Positions 17,073 through 26,310 of a stretch of 64,000 bases of DNA are shown piece after piece. Position 1 is the first letter of the stretch; the number at the start of each line of letters is the position of its first letter. Made by a program: the position numbers and the translations under genes. Under the pieces are notes generated by a model. It searched no databases. It was not told the DNA's origin and was given only the letters and a program-made list of their open reading frames with translations. The stretch is from an uncultured bacterium (GTDB lineage Bacteria > Cyanobacteriota > Vampirovibrionia > Gastranaerophilales > Gastranaerophilaceae), in NCBI GenBank assembly GCA_905215335.1, contig CAJMPQ010000002.1:196321-260320 (forward strand), in the 5' to 3' direction.

Positions 17073-19484
17073 ATGAGGAATGATTTTTTAGAAAAACCAA
17101 TAGTAATAAAAGATATAGCTAAAGATTGTTTATTCGATTTATGTTTGCTGGAAAATAATGAAAAACAAATTGAGCAAATATGTGAATTCTTGCAAAATGA
17201 TAAAAAGTTAATGTTGGTTAACGGTTTTAAGGGTGCAGGAAAATCTTTGGTTGTAGATTTTGTTTCAACTTGTTTTAACTCGAGTGTTTTAACTCTAAGA
17301 TATCATTGTTTGGAAACTACAATTTTAGATGATATGATGTTGAGTTTCTTTGATACTTTTAGAAATTATACTGTTCAGGGTAAAATTGTACCACCTAGAA
17401 TTAAGACCGAAAATTTTTCACAGAAGATAAATTCTTATTTTAATTCAATAAGTCGCCCAATTGTAATTGTTTTACACTCTTTTGAGGCCATATTAAAATC
17501 GAACAAACCTGAAATCTTGAGTTTTATAAAACATTTGTCAAAGTTGCCAAATGTGAAAATTATTATAACATCAAGAGCTTTTACTTTTGAAGATTTTGCG
17601 GATATTGATTTTGATAGAGCTACTGTTTTAGCTTTTTCTCAACAAATTTTTGAAAAATATCTAAAAGAAAATGGTGTTAAAAATATTGGTATAATTTCTA
17701 ATGAATTGTATAAACAATCTAAAGGTTATTATAATTACGTAAATTTATCGGTTAAAATAATGAATTTGCGTGGGTATTCTTTAGTCGAATTTTTAGAAGT
17801 GTTTTCAAAAAGTTTAATGTCTTTTCCTGATTTTATATTACGAGAAGCCTTAGCTTTAGTTGATCCTGTTAGTGCACATTTGTTCAGATTGCTAACAGTA
17901 ATGCGTATTCCAATTCATGTGAATTTATTAAAGTCCTTACATTTGTTTGATGAGGAAAGAGTATTTTTCTTTGTAACAAATTCAATTCTATCAGTTGAGG
18001 GTGAATGTTTATACTTGCAAGATTGTTTTAGAGAAATTATAGATCATCAAATTCCGGACAATGTTTTAGTAAAACTTCACAGTGCTTGTATTGATTTGTA
18101 TAATACTCAGTTACCATTAAAACCTCTTGAAAGAGATCTTAGACTTTCTCGTCAAACTATGCGTAATGAAATTGAATATCATTCAATGTTCTTACCTAAA
18201 AAGCCTGTTATAAATTCAAAACCGTTGCAAATTATTGATGTTAATCCTGCTGTTGAAGTTGTTCCTGAAACGGTTCCTGTTATAAAGGAAACTAGTGAAA
18301 ACGTAGTTGAAGAATCAAAAGATGAAAAAATTAATAAAATTAGTTTTATTATAGAAGATGAAGCTATATTGGATGGTATAGCAGATTCAATTAAGGATTT
18401 TGTTACTGAGAAAATTGAAGAAACTCAATTTGTTGAAAAAAGTAATAATTTAACACTAACTCAATTGTTGAATTTAGCTAAACAAGAAGAGAAAAATTAT
18501 AATTATAAATCAGTAATTTCGCTTTATCAAAGTGCATTAACGAAAAAAGATGATGATAATTTTTATTTCTTTTTGCCGACAATTTATGTTAAATTAGCTG
18601 AAGCTTATAAACATTTATCTCAATGGTATGAAGCTTTGGAATATTATACTCAGGCTCAAGATTTTTATTTTAATGCTTCAAATTTAGATAAGGTGTCAGA
18701 AATAAAATTAGAAATTGCTAATATTTACTACATTATATACAAGCACGATAATGCAAAATATATATTGACAGAATTAGAAAATAATAAAACTTTATCTAAT
18801 GAACTCAGAATAAAGGTTAATTTAGCACTGGCTAAATTGTCTACGAATTTGAATGATGAATATGAATATTACAAAAAATCATTAGATTTAGTAGAATTAG
18901 GAACTGACAAATCTATTGTTGCTCAATTGTATTATAAGTTTGCTGGTGTTTCCGATGAAAAAAATGATACTAAGTCAGCAGTAATGTATTATAAAAAATG
19001 TATTGCGTTAGATTCAAATCCTCGCACTAACAAGTATTTGTCTCGTTCATTAGCAAATTTGGCAGAGTTGTATGATGAAGTTGGACAATCTAAGTATGCT
19101 GTTAAATATTATTCAGAAAGTATGAAAATTGATGCTGATATGAATAATTATAATGGCTTGTTTAGTTCTGCAATTCATATGGCTGAAATTTATTCTGCTA
19201 AGGATGACGAAAAGTCTTTAGGATTTTTAAATCAAGCGTTATCTTATGCTAAAAAACTTAATGAACCATATTATATTGTATCGGCTCTTGTTGAGTTAGG
19301 TGATTTTTATTTATTAAGAAAAGATTTTGAAAAAGCTTATCATAATTTTATTCAAGCATACGATATTGCAAAACATTCATTTAGCAAGGATAATTTAGAT
19401 AGAGTTCAAGCTAGAATTGATGAAATTCAGCGAAGAATGAAAGTGGAAGATTTTAAAGCTTTACAGGATAAATATGGAAAATAA
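17073..19484 (+). CDS. P-loop ATPase with C-terminal TPR array
   Basis: An 803-residue cytoplasmic protein. The N-terminal NTPase carries Walker A GFKGAGKS (about residues 50-57), a Walker B-like strand IVIVLHSFEAI and IIITSRAF, a layout seen in STAND/AAA_16-type signalling ATPases. A predicted winged-helix-like region and an acidic linker (about 380-455) follow. At least six TPR units run from about 465 to the end (e.g. AEAYKHLSQWYEALEYYTQAQ, ALVELGDFYLLRKDFEKAY). It sits between a diguanylate cyclase and rsmG, so a scaffold or signal-responsive role is plausible but unproven. Its last 11 bases overlap the rsmG start. Confidence 0.8.
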   Translation: MRNDFLEKPIVIKDIAKDCLFDLCLLENNEKQIEQICEFLQNDKKLMLVNGFKGAGKSLVVDFVSTCFNSSVLTLRYHCLETTILDDMMLSFFDTFRNYTVQGKIVPPRIKTENFSQKINSYFNSISRPIVIVLHSFEAILKSNKPEILSFIKHLSKLPNVKIIITSRAFTFEDFADIDFDRATVLAFSQQIFEKYLKENGVKNIGIISNELYKQSKGYYNYVNLSVKIMNLRGYSLVEFLEVFSKSLMSFPDFILREALALVDPVSAHLFRLLTVMRIPIHVNLLKSLHLFDEERVFFFVTNSILSVEGECLYLQDCFREIIDHQIPDNVLVKLHSACIDLYNTQLPLKPLERDLRLSRQTMRNEIEYHSMFLPKKPVINSKPLQIIDVNPAVEVVPETVPVIKETSENVVEESKDEKINKISFIIEDEAILDGIADSIKDFVTEKIEETQFVEKSNNLTLTQLLNLAKQEEKNYNYKSVISLYQSALTKKDDDNFYFFLPTIYVKLAEAYKHLSQWYEALEYYTQAQDFYFNASNLDKVSEIKLEIANIYYIIYKHDNAKYILTELENNKTLSNELRIKVNLALAKLSTNLNDEYEYYKKSLDLVELGTDKSIVAQLYYKFAGVSDEKNDTKSAVMYYKKCIALDSNPRTNKYLSRSLANLAELYDEVGQSKYAVKYYSESMKIDADMNNYNGLFSSAIHMAEIYSAKDDEKSLGFLNQALSYAKKLNEPYYIVSALVELGDFYLLRKDFEKAYHNFIQAYDIAKHSFSKDNLDRVQARIDEIQRRMKVEDFKALQDKYGK

Positions 19485-20064
19485 AGAATTTTATAAAGAA
19501 TATATGGATGCCTTTTTGGAAGAAAATTCTAAAGTGAATTTAATTTCAAAAAATGATGAAAAGTTTTTATGGGAAAAACACGTTTTTGATTCGTTAGCTA
19601 TTGAGAAATTTTTTGAAAAATATGAAGAACCAAAAACTCTTTTAGATATTGGTACTGGTGGTGGATTCCCAGCTGTTCCAATTGCAATTACTTATCCTAA
19701 AATAAAGGTAACAGCATTAGATAGTATTGCAAAAAAAGTTCGTGCAATACAATCGATGAAAGATAAGTTGCAAATAGAAAATTTAATTCCTATATGTTCA
19801 AGAGTTGAAAATATTGATGCAAAATTTGAGGTTGTTACATCTCGAGCTGTTTCTTCATTGAAAAATATTTGTGAATATGCTCTACCTAAGCTTTATAAAG
19901 GTGGTTATTTTATAGCTTATAAATCTAGGAAAACTCCGGAGGAAATTGAAGAAGCTAAAAATGTCTTAAAAAAATATAATTCAAAAATTGTTGAGATTAT
20001 TGAATATAAACTACCTTTAGAAGAAGAAATTTCGAGAAACCTAATTATAATTAAACGTGTGTAA
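19474..20064 (+). CDS. rsmG: 16S rRNA (guanine527-N7)-methyltransferase RsmG
   Basis: SAM-dependent enzyme methylating G527 of 16S rRNA. The SAM-binding motif is LLDIGTGGGFPAVPIAI (about residues 49-65), followed by VTALDSIAKKV and the family signature VVTSRAVSSLKN. Conserved N-terminal elements NLIS and HVFDSLA are present. At 196 residues it is at the short end of the family. The start overlaps the preceding TPR gene by 11 bases, indicating translational coupling. Loss of this enzyme confers low-level streptomycin resistance in other bacteria. Confidence 0.95.
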   Translation: MENKEFYKEYMDAFLEENSKVNLISKNDEKFLWEKHVFDSLAIEKFFEKYEEPKTLLDIGTGGGFPAVPIAITYPKIKVTALDSIAKKVRAIQSMKDKLQIENLIPICSRVENIDAKFEVVTSRAVSSLKNICEYALPKLYKGGYFIAYKSRKTPEEIEEAKNVLKKYNSKIVEIIEYKLPLEEEISRNLIIIKRV

Positions 20065-20140
20065 TATAACTTGATTTATAATTGCTTTTTGAATTTGTCT
20101 TTTGTAAAATCTTTGGAAAAGGGGTATAAAAAGGGGCATT

Positions 20141-21451
20141 ATGAAGTGTTATAAATCGAGATGGATAATTACATCGACAGGAGAAGTTCTTGAAAATTTT
20201 GCACTGGTTGTTGATGAAGGAAAGTTTGTTGATATAATTCCACAATCAGAAATAAATTATGCTCCTGAATATGTTAAAGATTTTGGAAATGCAGTTATAA
20301 CTCCAGGTTTTATTGATTTATTTACCCAATATCAATATACAAATGTTGGGAAGAATAAACCTAAGAGTTTTAAATATAAATTGAAGAAGTTTTTCATAAC
20401 ATTTTCAATGAAGTTTAATTTTGCAGGTATTAGTAAAAATAATTATTGTTATAAATGGGCACAAATATTAGCTGATTATTTTTCAATGACACGTGATGAA
20501 AAATTAGAATCATTTGCGGATGGTGTAGAGGCTTCAATTGCTGCAGGAACTACTTGTATTGCTCAAGTATCCAGAGAGAAGAAATTCTTTGAAGTTATAA
20601 ACAGACTACCAATTAAAACATATTTGTTTTTTGAAATTTATGCAGATAGTTCTATGAAAAGTAAAAAAACATTTAAACATATGCGTTCTGTAGTTGAAGA
20701 TTTGATTTATCATAAGGGGCCAAATACTTATATTGGTGTTATGTTGAATTCTATTTCCGGGGTTCATAAAAAGCTATGGGAATTATTTTCTAAATATTGT
20801 AGAAAACATAATATGCTTTTGATGACAAGATTTATTGAATCAATTGACGAAATTGAGTGGTTAGAACATGGATTTTCTGATATTGATATTTTGCATAAGT
20901 TCCTTGGTTTTAGAAAAATTTCGCCATTTGATAAGGAATTAACTCCGGTTCAATATTTAGAAAAAATGAAGGTTTTATCAAATAAAGTTATTATTGCAAA
21001 TGCAAATATGGCCACTGATAAAGATTTAGAAAGATTATCAGAAGGTAATGTCAAATTTGTATATCAACCAATTTATAATGAAGAAATGTCTGGTACTGAT
21101 ATTGGATTTGAAAAAGTTCTTAAATATTTTTCTAAGAATTTCGGTTTATCAACTCAAAGTTTTGCAATAGATAAAGATTTTAGTTTATTGAATTTAGCTA
21201 TAAAAATAAATAAAGATACTAATTTAGATTTAATTGAGTTGTTAAAGTACATAACAATTTATCCTGCAAAAATTTTACGATTAGATCATGTTACCGGTTC
21301 TATTGAAAAAGGTAAAGATGCAGATTTTAATGTGTTTAAATTGGATGAAGGTGAAGGATACGAGGCAATAATTAATCATAGTGTTCCATATTCAACGTAT
21401 TCGCAAGGCCATAAACTTGTAAAAAAAGGTGATAAGAGGTTTAGCTTATGA
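20141..21451 (+). CDS. Amidohydrolase-fold protein lacking the metal-binding residues (putative pseudoenzyme)
   Basis: The overall pattern is that of the Atz/Trz-cytosine/guanine deaminase branch of the amidohydrolases: a small N-terminal beta domain, VITPGFIDL at about residues 49-57, a barrel, and a C-terminal return to the beta domain (ITIYPAKILRLD, GSIEKGKDADFNVF). The HxH after GFIDL is replaced by FTQ. The region expected to read HLHxxE reads LMTRFIES, and the region for the fourth histidine reads IIANANMAT. Only an Asp in FAIDKD may remain. Hydrolysis of the classical type is therefore unlikely. It overlaps yjbQ by 4 bases (ATGA), so the two are coupled. Confidence 0.8.
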   Translation: MKCYKSRWIITSTGEVLENFALVVDEGKFVDIIPQSEINYAPEYVKDFGNAVITPGFIDLFTQYQYTNVGKNKPKSFKYKLKKFFITFSMKFNFAGISKNNYCYKWAQILADYFSMTRDEKLESFADGVEASIAAGTTCIAQVSREKKFFEVINRLPIKTYLFFEIYADSSMKSKKTFKHMRSVVEDLIYHKGPNTYIGVMLNSISGVHKKLWELFSKYCRKHNMLLMTRFIESIDEIEWLEHGFSDIDILHKFLGFRKISPFDKELTPVQYLEKMKVLSNKVIIANANMATDKDLERLSEGNVKFVYQPIYNEEMSGTDIGFEKVLKYFSKNFGLSTQSFAIDKDFSLLNLAIKINKDTNLDLIELLKYITIYPAKILRLDHVTGSIEKGKDADFNVFKLDEGEGYEAIINHSVPYSTYSQGHKLVKKGDKRFSL

Positions 21452-21864
21452 CAATATTAAATGATGTTTTCACAGTGCATACTAAAGGTAATACAGATAT
21501 TATTGATATAACTCCGCAAATTCGAAATGTAGTTTATAATCATAGATTGCAGAATGCGGTTGTGTATGTTTATGCACAAGGTAGTACAGTTTCTATTACA
21601 AATATCGAGTTTGAACCGGGGTTGTTAGTAGATTTGCCTGAAGCGTTAGATAGGATAGCTCCTATTGATGCTCCTTATCATCATGATGAAATGTGGCATG
21701 ATGGAAATGGGTATGCACATGTTCGTGCTTCAATTGTTGGAAATTCTACTCATATTCCTTTGATAGATGGAGTTCTACAGCTTGGTCAATGGCAACAAGT
21801 TGTTTTAATTGACTTTGATAATAAGGCTAGAGCTAGAAAAGTTAATGTGCAAATTCTTTATTAG
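21448..21864 (+). CDS. YjbQ/UPF0047 family protein
   Basis: A 138-residue member of the UPF0047 family, reported in some species to have weak thiamine-phosphate synthase activity. Characteristic residues: GNTDIIDITPQIRNVV at the start, GSTVSITNIEFEPGL, the conserved His/Asp-rich YHHDEMWHDGNGYAHVRAS and TGQ-like LGQWQQVVLIDFD near the end. The size is typical. It starts inside the stop codon of the amidohydrolase-like gene. Its physiological role is still unsettled. Confidence 0.9.
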   Translation: MTILNDVFTVHTKGNTDIIDITPQIRNVVYNHRLQNAVVYVYAQGSTVSITNIEFEPGLLVDLPEALDRIAPIDAPYHHDEMWHDGNGYAHVRASIVGNSTHIPLIDGVLQLGQWQQVVLIDFDNKARARKVNVQILY

Positions 21865-21867
21865 AGC

Positions 21868-22566
21868 TTAAGGTAAGTTTTTAAAGTATTCGCTATCTGT
21901 CATTGCAAAATATGCGCACCCTATTCCATTCATAGTATTATTACTGTTTTTAGAGCAATATTTGTTTGTGTCTTTATATATTGATTTAGGTGAGCCCATT
22001 GGAACTATTTCAAACCCTCCTTCTTTGGCACTTTCTTGCAGTTCAAATGTAAATACATCGTGTCCCCAAAAATTAGGCTTTCCAGCTTTTCCATTCAGGT
22101 CAATACTAATAATAGGATTTTTTTGGTTGTGGTCAAACATTACAAGCATATTATTCATTAAAAAGAATTGTCCATCATCTAATACTGTAGTTGTAATAAA
22201 TTCTGTATTTTTGGCGTAATTTTTATATGCGCTATCTTTATTTACGTTTCCTTCTTCATCAATTCGTGTAATACAAAGTTTACCACCTTTATTAGAACCT
22301 GTGTCACCACAATCTGTAGCACCTTTAAAATATTTTATGAATGATTTGTATATTAGATTTGCGGTATTTGGTTTATATTCTATACGTTCGTAGTCTTCGT
22401 TGTACATTTTTACTGCTTGAGCAAGTAGTGAGTATGCCTCTTTAAATTGAGATTTAAGTTTTATATGATTTATTTCTGTCATTAATGCAGGTATTGTTAT
22501 TGCAGCAATAACCCCTATTATTCCTAGTGTAATTAGTACTTCAGCTAAAGTAAAGCCTTTTTTCAT
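21868..22566 (-). CDS. Type IV pilin-like protein (pseudopilin)
   Basis: The N-terminus MKKGFTLAEVLITLGIIGVI has a 3-residue leader, cleavage after Gly, Phe+1 and Glu+5: a textbook prepilin. The start is placed at 22566 because AGGAGG lies 8 bases upstream and the prepilin leader begins there; an upstream in-frame start at 22599 would give an untypical 14-residue leader. The C-terminal domain has Cys pairs (DCGD, LCITR, YCSK, GCAYF) and PIISIDLNGKAGKPNFWGHDVF. That segment recurs, as VDINGTAPPN, in the pseudopilin at 7232. The promoter region is shared with the divergent XRE regulator and contains its probable operator. Confidence 0.88.
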   Translation of the reverse strand: MKKGFTLAEVLITLGIIGVIAAITIPALMTEINHIKLKSQFKEAYSLLAQAVKMYNEDYERIEYKPNTANLIYKSFIKYFKGATDCGDTGSNKGGKLCITRIDEEGNVNKDSAYKNYAKNTEFITTTVLDDGQFFLMNNMLVMFDHNQKNPIISIDLNGKAGKPNFWGHDVFTFELQESAKEGGFEIVPMGSPKSIYKDTNKYCSKNSNNTMNGIGCAYFAMTDSEYFKNLP

Positions 22567-22587
22567 ACTTAATTCCTCCTGAACAAA

Positions 22588-22654
22588 ATAATAGCACACT
22601 TTACGTACTGTCAGTACGTATAATTTACAAAAATTTACGTATAAACTGTACGTA
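22588..22654. promoter_or_regulatory. Divergent promoter with two TACGTA-type operators
   Basis: Two 19-bp inverted repeats with TACGTA half-sites lie at 22602-22620 (perfect, 7-5-7) and 22636-22654. A plus-strand TATAAT at 22619-22624 lies between them and would drive the XRE gene. A minus-strand extended -10 (TGCTATTAT; the TATTAT hexamer at 22588-22593) would drive the pseudopilin. The first palindrome covers the -35 side of both promoters. The second lies just after the XRE transcription start and abuts its ATG. This is the layout of a repressor controlling itself and its divergent neighbour. Confidence 0.7.
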
Positions 22655-22655
22655 T

Positions 22656-22871
22656 ATGAAGGATGATTTTTACAAAAATTTAGGGAAAAATATAAAAAAT
22701 AGACGTAAAGAGCTTCATTTAACCCAACAACAATTGGCGGATTGTTTGGGAATTTCTCTAAATTTTATGGGTAAAATAGAAGTTGCGTTTTCTAAACCAT
22801 CATTGGATACATTGATTGAAATTGCAGATAAGCTTAATACTACAGTTTCAGATTTAACAAAGTTTGATTAG
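22656..22871 (+). CDS. Small XRE-family transcriptional regulator
   Basis: A 71-residue single-domain helix-turn-helix protein, with LGKNIKNRRKELHLTQQQLADCLGIS and the recognition helix region LNFMGKIEVAFSKPSLDTL, followed by IADKLNTTVSDLTKF. This is the Cro/CI-like fold with no sensor domain. There is no Shine-Dalgarno before the ATG, and the second operator ends one base upstream of the start codon. By position it probably represses its own gene and the divergent pseudopilin. It is convergent with recG, with 2 bases between stops. Confidence 0.9.
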   Translation: MKDDFYKNLGKNIKNRRKELHLTQQQLADCLGISLNFMGKIEVAFSKPSLDTLIEIADKLNTTVSDLTKFD

Positions 22872-22873
22872 TT

Positions 22874-25267
22874 TTAAATATCTAAACCTGTAAACATTTC
22901 AAGTGAAGTTACGTTTTTGAGTAGTGGGAATTGTTCAATATCGTAATTTTTCACAAAATCAATCGCTTCATTTCTTGCAAGTTCCAGTATTTTTGCATCT
23001 CTTACGATATCAGAGATTATTAAATCCGGAAGACCGGATTGGCGAGTTCCTAAAAATTCTCCTGGACCTCGAAGTTGTAAATCTTTTTCTGCAATGACAA
23101 AACCATCATTTGTTTCTGTCATTATGCTTAGTCGTTCTCGTGTTTCTTGAGTTCTTGAAGATGTTATGAGAATACAATAGGATTGTAAACTGTTTCTTCC
23201 TACACGTCCTCTTAATTGGTGAAGTTGAGAAAGTCCAAATCTTTCTGCGTTTTCAATAACCATAACAGTTGCGTTCGGAACATCAACTCCGACTTCTACA
23301 ACTGTTGTTGATACTAATATGTTGTATTCACCATCTTTGAATTTTTTCATAACTTCATCTTTTTCATCATTTTTTAGTTTCCCGTGTAGAAGTCCAATTT
23401 TATATTCTGGGAATACTTCTTGTTGTAGCTTTTCTGCTTCTATTGTTGCTGCTTTGGCAGATAAAGTTTCGCTTTCATCTATCAAAGGATAAACAATATA
23501 TGCTTGACGACCTTCGTCTACTTCTTTTTTTATTAAATCCCATACTTGTTTGTGAGAACCTGTAAGTGCTGTTTTAATAGGCTTTCTACCTTTTGGAAGC
23601 TCATTGATTACAGTTAAATCTAAGTCTCCGTGAACAGTTAGGGCTAATGTCCTTGGGATTGGTGTTGCTGTCATTGTTAGGATTTGTGGGTTTTGAGATT
23701 TTTTCTTTAAGATGTTTCTTTGTTTTACTCCAAATCTGTGTTGTTCATCTACGACGATTGCTCCAAGATTATTAAATTCTACGTTTTCTTGAATCAGTGC
23801 GTGTGTTCCTACTGCAATATTTGTTTGACCATTTTTTAAATCTGTTTCAAATTTTTTGCGAAGTTTTTTTCCGTGACTTCCTAAAAATAGTCCAACGCTC
23901 AATCCCATTGGAGTAAGCCACTGTACAAGATTGTTGTAATGCTGTTGTGCTAAAATTTCTGTAGGAGCCATTAGTGCACCTTGATAACCGTTTTCAATTG
24001 CAGCAAGAAGCATTATTGTTGCTACGACTGTTTTACCACTACCTACATCGCCTTGTAAAAGCCTTTGCATTGGAGCATCAGAATTCATGTCTTGTAGTAT
24101 TTCATTTACTGCTTGTTTTTGACCTGATGTAAGTTCAAAAGGCAAGCTTTTGATGAACTTCTGTACAAGTCCGTCTTTATGAACTTGTAGTGCATAAGAT
24201 TTTGTATTTTTTGCTGTATTTTCTCTTAATCTTATTAGTTTTAACTGAATTAAGAATAATTCTTCAAAGATTAGTGAAAATCTGGCATGTTCCAATGCAT
24301 CCATAGTTTCAGGAAAATGGATTTGTTTAACTGCTTCTTTTTTGTCCATAATTCCTAATCTTTCTCTAATAAAATCAGGAATAATGTTTTTTATATCATT
24401 TTTATAAAGTTCTATAGCATTAAATATGGCTTTCCTTAGAGTCTTTATACTTAAATCTTCACAAACCGTGTATATAGGAACTATTCTTGCAAGATTAAGG
24501 TTTGATTCTGGATTTTGTAAGAATTCTCCTGTCATAATCGAATATGTTGGTTTATCCATCGTTAGCAGACCACTATAGTTATTGCGTTTAACTATTCCTG
24601 AAATCATTATACCTGCGTTTACAGGAAATTGAGATTTCATTCTCTCAAGCACATATCTATTACCTTTTGCATTGAAGAAACTTAGTTCAAAGCGTCCACT
24701 TTCATCAGCTATAACAACTTTTGTTACGGATAAATTGTTTTTTGTATTAAATGATGATACCGATTTGATGTATCCAAAAACGGTTGTAGATTGTCCTTCT
24801 CTTAGGTCTCTAATTAATGTTCTTGAAGAATAATCGATATGTTTTTTAGGAAAATACATCATTAAGTCTTGGGCTGTGAAAATTCCTAATTTGTTTAGTT
24901 TATATGCAACTTTTGGGCCTACACCTTTTATGTACATAACATCAACTTCTGACGGGTGTTTTTGACGTTGAAGTTGCATTGTTTTTTCTTCTTCTTGTTC
25001 GTTTTTTTCTTGCTGAATATCAGCTTTTATAACACGAATTAAGTGTTCTATAGATTTGCGTCTTTCGGGAACTGATGCGTAGGGATAAACTTCAAAAGAT
25101 TCAATTACTACTGCCCAGCGTGGATTTTTTTTTGATTTCTTGTAATTTTTTTGAGCTTCTTTTTTTATGAAACTTGAAAAATTTTGCGTTTTACCATGAA
25201 TATCGATATATCGATATTTTATTTCAATATCTATGGCCGCTTTTATTTTATCTAAGTTCTCAATCAT
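22874..25267 (-). CDS. recG: ATP-dependent DNA helicase RecG
   Basis: Branch-migration helicase that remodels stalled forks. After an N-terminal extension of about 105 residues with a charged EKNEQEEEK run, the wedge/OB domain begins at VMYIKGVGPKVAYKLNKLGI. The helicase core has Walker A GDVGSGKT, Walker B VVDEQHRFG, TATPIPRTLA, and motif VI QLHQLRGRVGRN. The C-terminus carries the TRQSGLPDL signature. The long N-terminal region resembles cyanobacterial RecG rather than E. coli RecG (693 residues). It is complete at 797 residues. Confidence 0.97.
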   Translation of the reverse strand: MIENLDKIKAAIDIEIKYRYIDIHGKTQNFSSFIKKEAQKNYKKSKKNPRWAVVIESFEVYPYASVPERRKSIEHLIRVIKADIQQEKNEQEEEKTMQLQRQKHPSEVDVMYIKGVGPKVAYKLNKLGIFTAQDLMMYFPKKHIDYSSRTLIRDLREGQSTTVFGYIKSVSSFNTKNNLSVTKVVIADESGRFELSFFNAKGNRYVLERMKSQFPVNAGIMISGIVKRNNYSGLLTMDKPTYSIMTGEFLQNPESNLNLARIVPIYTVCEDLSIKTLRKAIFNAIELYKNDIKNIIPDFIRERLGIMDKKEAVKQIHFPETMDALEHARFSLIFEELFLIQLKLIRLRENTAKNTKSYALQVHKDGLVQKFIKSLPFELTSGQKQAVNEILQDMNSDAPMQRLLQGDVGSGKTVVATIMLLAAIENGYQGALMAPTEILAQQHYNNLVQWLTPMGLSVGLFLGSHGKKLRKKFETDLKNGQTNIAVGTHALIQENVEFNNLGAIVVDEQHRFGVKQRNILKKKSQNPQILTMTATPIPRTLALTVHGDLDLTVINELPKGRKPIKTALTGSHKQVWDLIKKEVDEGRQAYIVYPLIDESETLSAKAATIEAEKLQQEVFPEYKIGLLHGKLKNDEKDEVMKKFKDGEYNILVSTTVVEVGVDVPNATVMVIENAERFGLSQLHQLRGRVGRNSLQSYCILITSSRTQETRERLSIMTETNDGFVIAEKDLQLRGPGEFLGTRQSGLPDLIISDIVRDAKILELARNEAIDFVKNYDIEQFPLLKNVTSLEMFTGLDI

Positions 25268-25308
25268 ATATGTAATTTTACATTAAGATTGAGAGGAACA
25301 CAAATAGT

Positions 25309-25341
25309 AAAAAAGAGAACTATATATTATGTTCTCTTTTT
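25309..25341 (-). terminator. Rho-independent terminator
   Basis: AAAAAAGAGAAC pairs with GTTCTCTTTTTT around an AT-rich loop. It lies just downstream of the LysM-protein stop codon on the minus strand and can also work in the other direction. Confidence 0.8.
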
Positions 25342-25347
25342 TGTCAT

Positions 25348-26202
25348 TTATTTGTTATTTAAATTTTGGTCTACTTGTTTTTGAAGTTCATTGATAAAGC
25401 TTTGATATTCTTCTTTATCAAGTTTTTTTATTGTTTTGTATCGACCAAGGAAATCCGGTCTTTTTAGATTACCTTCTTTATCGAGTTCAAAATCAAAGTT
25501 TGTGCTGTATATTGAGACTCCTGGTGAGTTGTATGATACTCTGGATACATTTCCATTGTCGTCTGTTTCGACAAGTAAATGCGCTTCTGTGTCCCCATAT
25601 CTTTTGTCATTTTGTTTTTTGGTAATGACTAATCCTGTCGGATCTTTTTTGAATGTATAAGATTTTTCAATAATGAGCTTACCGTTATCTTTGTTTAGTG
25701 TTTCAGCCCAGTAGTTTGCGCCATCTTCTCCAAATTGAGCGTATAAATTATTATCTACTTCATTTATGTGTTTTGATTTGTATAATTGTTTTTCTGAATA
25801 TGTTGCGTATGGATTTTGAGGATATACAATATCTTTAATTTTTTCAGCAGTTTTTAAAACTTGTTCTTTTGGATTTTTTACAACTTTGGTTTTATTATTT
25901 ACAGTTTGTGCAGTTTTATTATTTGTTGTTCCTGGTAAATATATAACATCATTGATTTCTAAATTGTTTGCCGCTTCAATTGTTTGTTTGTTGTTTAATT
26001 TTGCAATTGCGTACATCATATTAGAGATTTCTGCATTTGTAGCGTTTTTCTTATTTAATTGCTTTTTGGCAATATTCCAAAGATTATCTCCTTTTTTTAC
26101 GGTATAAGATGTCTTATTCTGTTTGTTTGGAGCAGAAGCTTCGTACTGTTGTGTGTAATAAGCCTGTTTTTCCTTTAATGAATAGTCAAAAAATGTAACC
26201 AC
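25348..26202 (-). CDS. LysM-domain protein
   Basis: A 284-residue protein with one LysM domain at about residues 32-95 (YTVKKGDNLWNIAKKQL ... NNLEINDVIYLPG), which normally binds peptidoglycan glycan. The remaining 190 residues are charged, with repeated Lys/Asn and a YGDTEAHLLVETDDNGNVSRV strand pattern; I recognise no catalytic domain there. No clear signal peptide is visible (it starts MVTFFDYSLKEKQ), so the route to the cell wall is unclear. It stands alone between two terminators; AGGGG precedes the start. Confidence 0.8.
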   Translation of the reverse strand: MVTFFDYSLKEKQAYYTQQYEASAPNKQNKTSYTVKKGDNLWNIAKKQLNKKNATNAEISNMMYAIAKLNNKQTIEAANNLEINDVIYLPGTTNNKTAQTVNNKTKVVKNPKEQVLKTAEKIKDIVYPQNPYATYSEKQLYKSKHINEVDNNLYAQFGEDGANYWAETLNKDNGKLIIEKSYTFKKDPTGLVITKKQNDKRYGDTEAHLLVETDDNGNVSRVSYNSPGVSIYSTNFDFELDKEGNLKRPDFLGRYKTIKKLDKEEYQSFINELQKQVDQNLNNK

Positions 26203-26257
26203 AATATTTTCCCCTAGTGTTATTTTCCCCGTATGTATATAAAAACATTTTGTACAA

Positions 26258-26291
26258 AAAAATTGCCTTAATAAGAATTAAGACAATTTTT
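26258..26291 (-). terminator. Rho-independent terminator
   Basis: A 15-bp stem with one mismatch (AAAAATTGCCTTAAT / ATTAAGACAATTTTT) and a 4-base loop lies just past the stop of the small protein at 26311. Confidence 0.75.
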
Positions 26292-26310
26292 AAAATGTAT
26301 AATTTTTAAT

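Noticed and set aside
21868..22599. Longer form of the pseudopilin starting at 22599
   Set aside because: The extra 11 residues cross the promoter -10 and the AGGAGG site; a three-residue prepilin leader at 22566 is far more typical.
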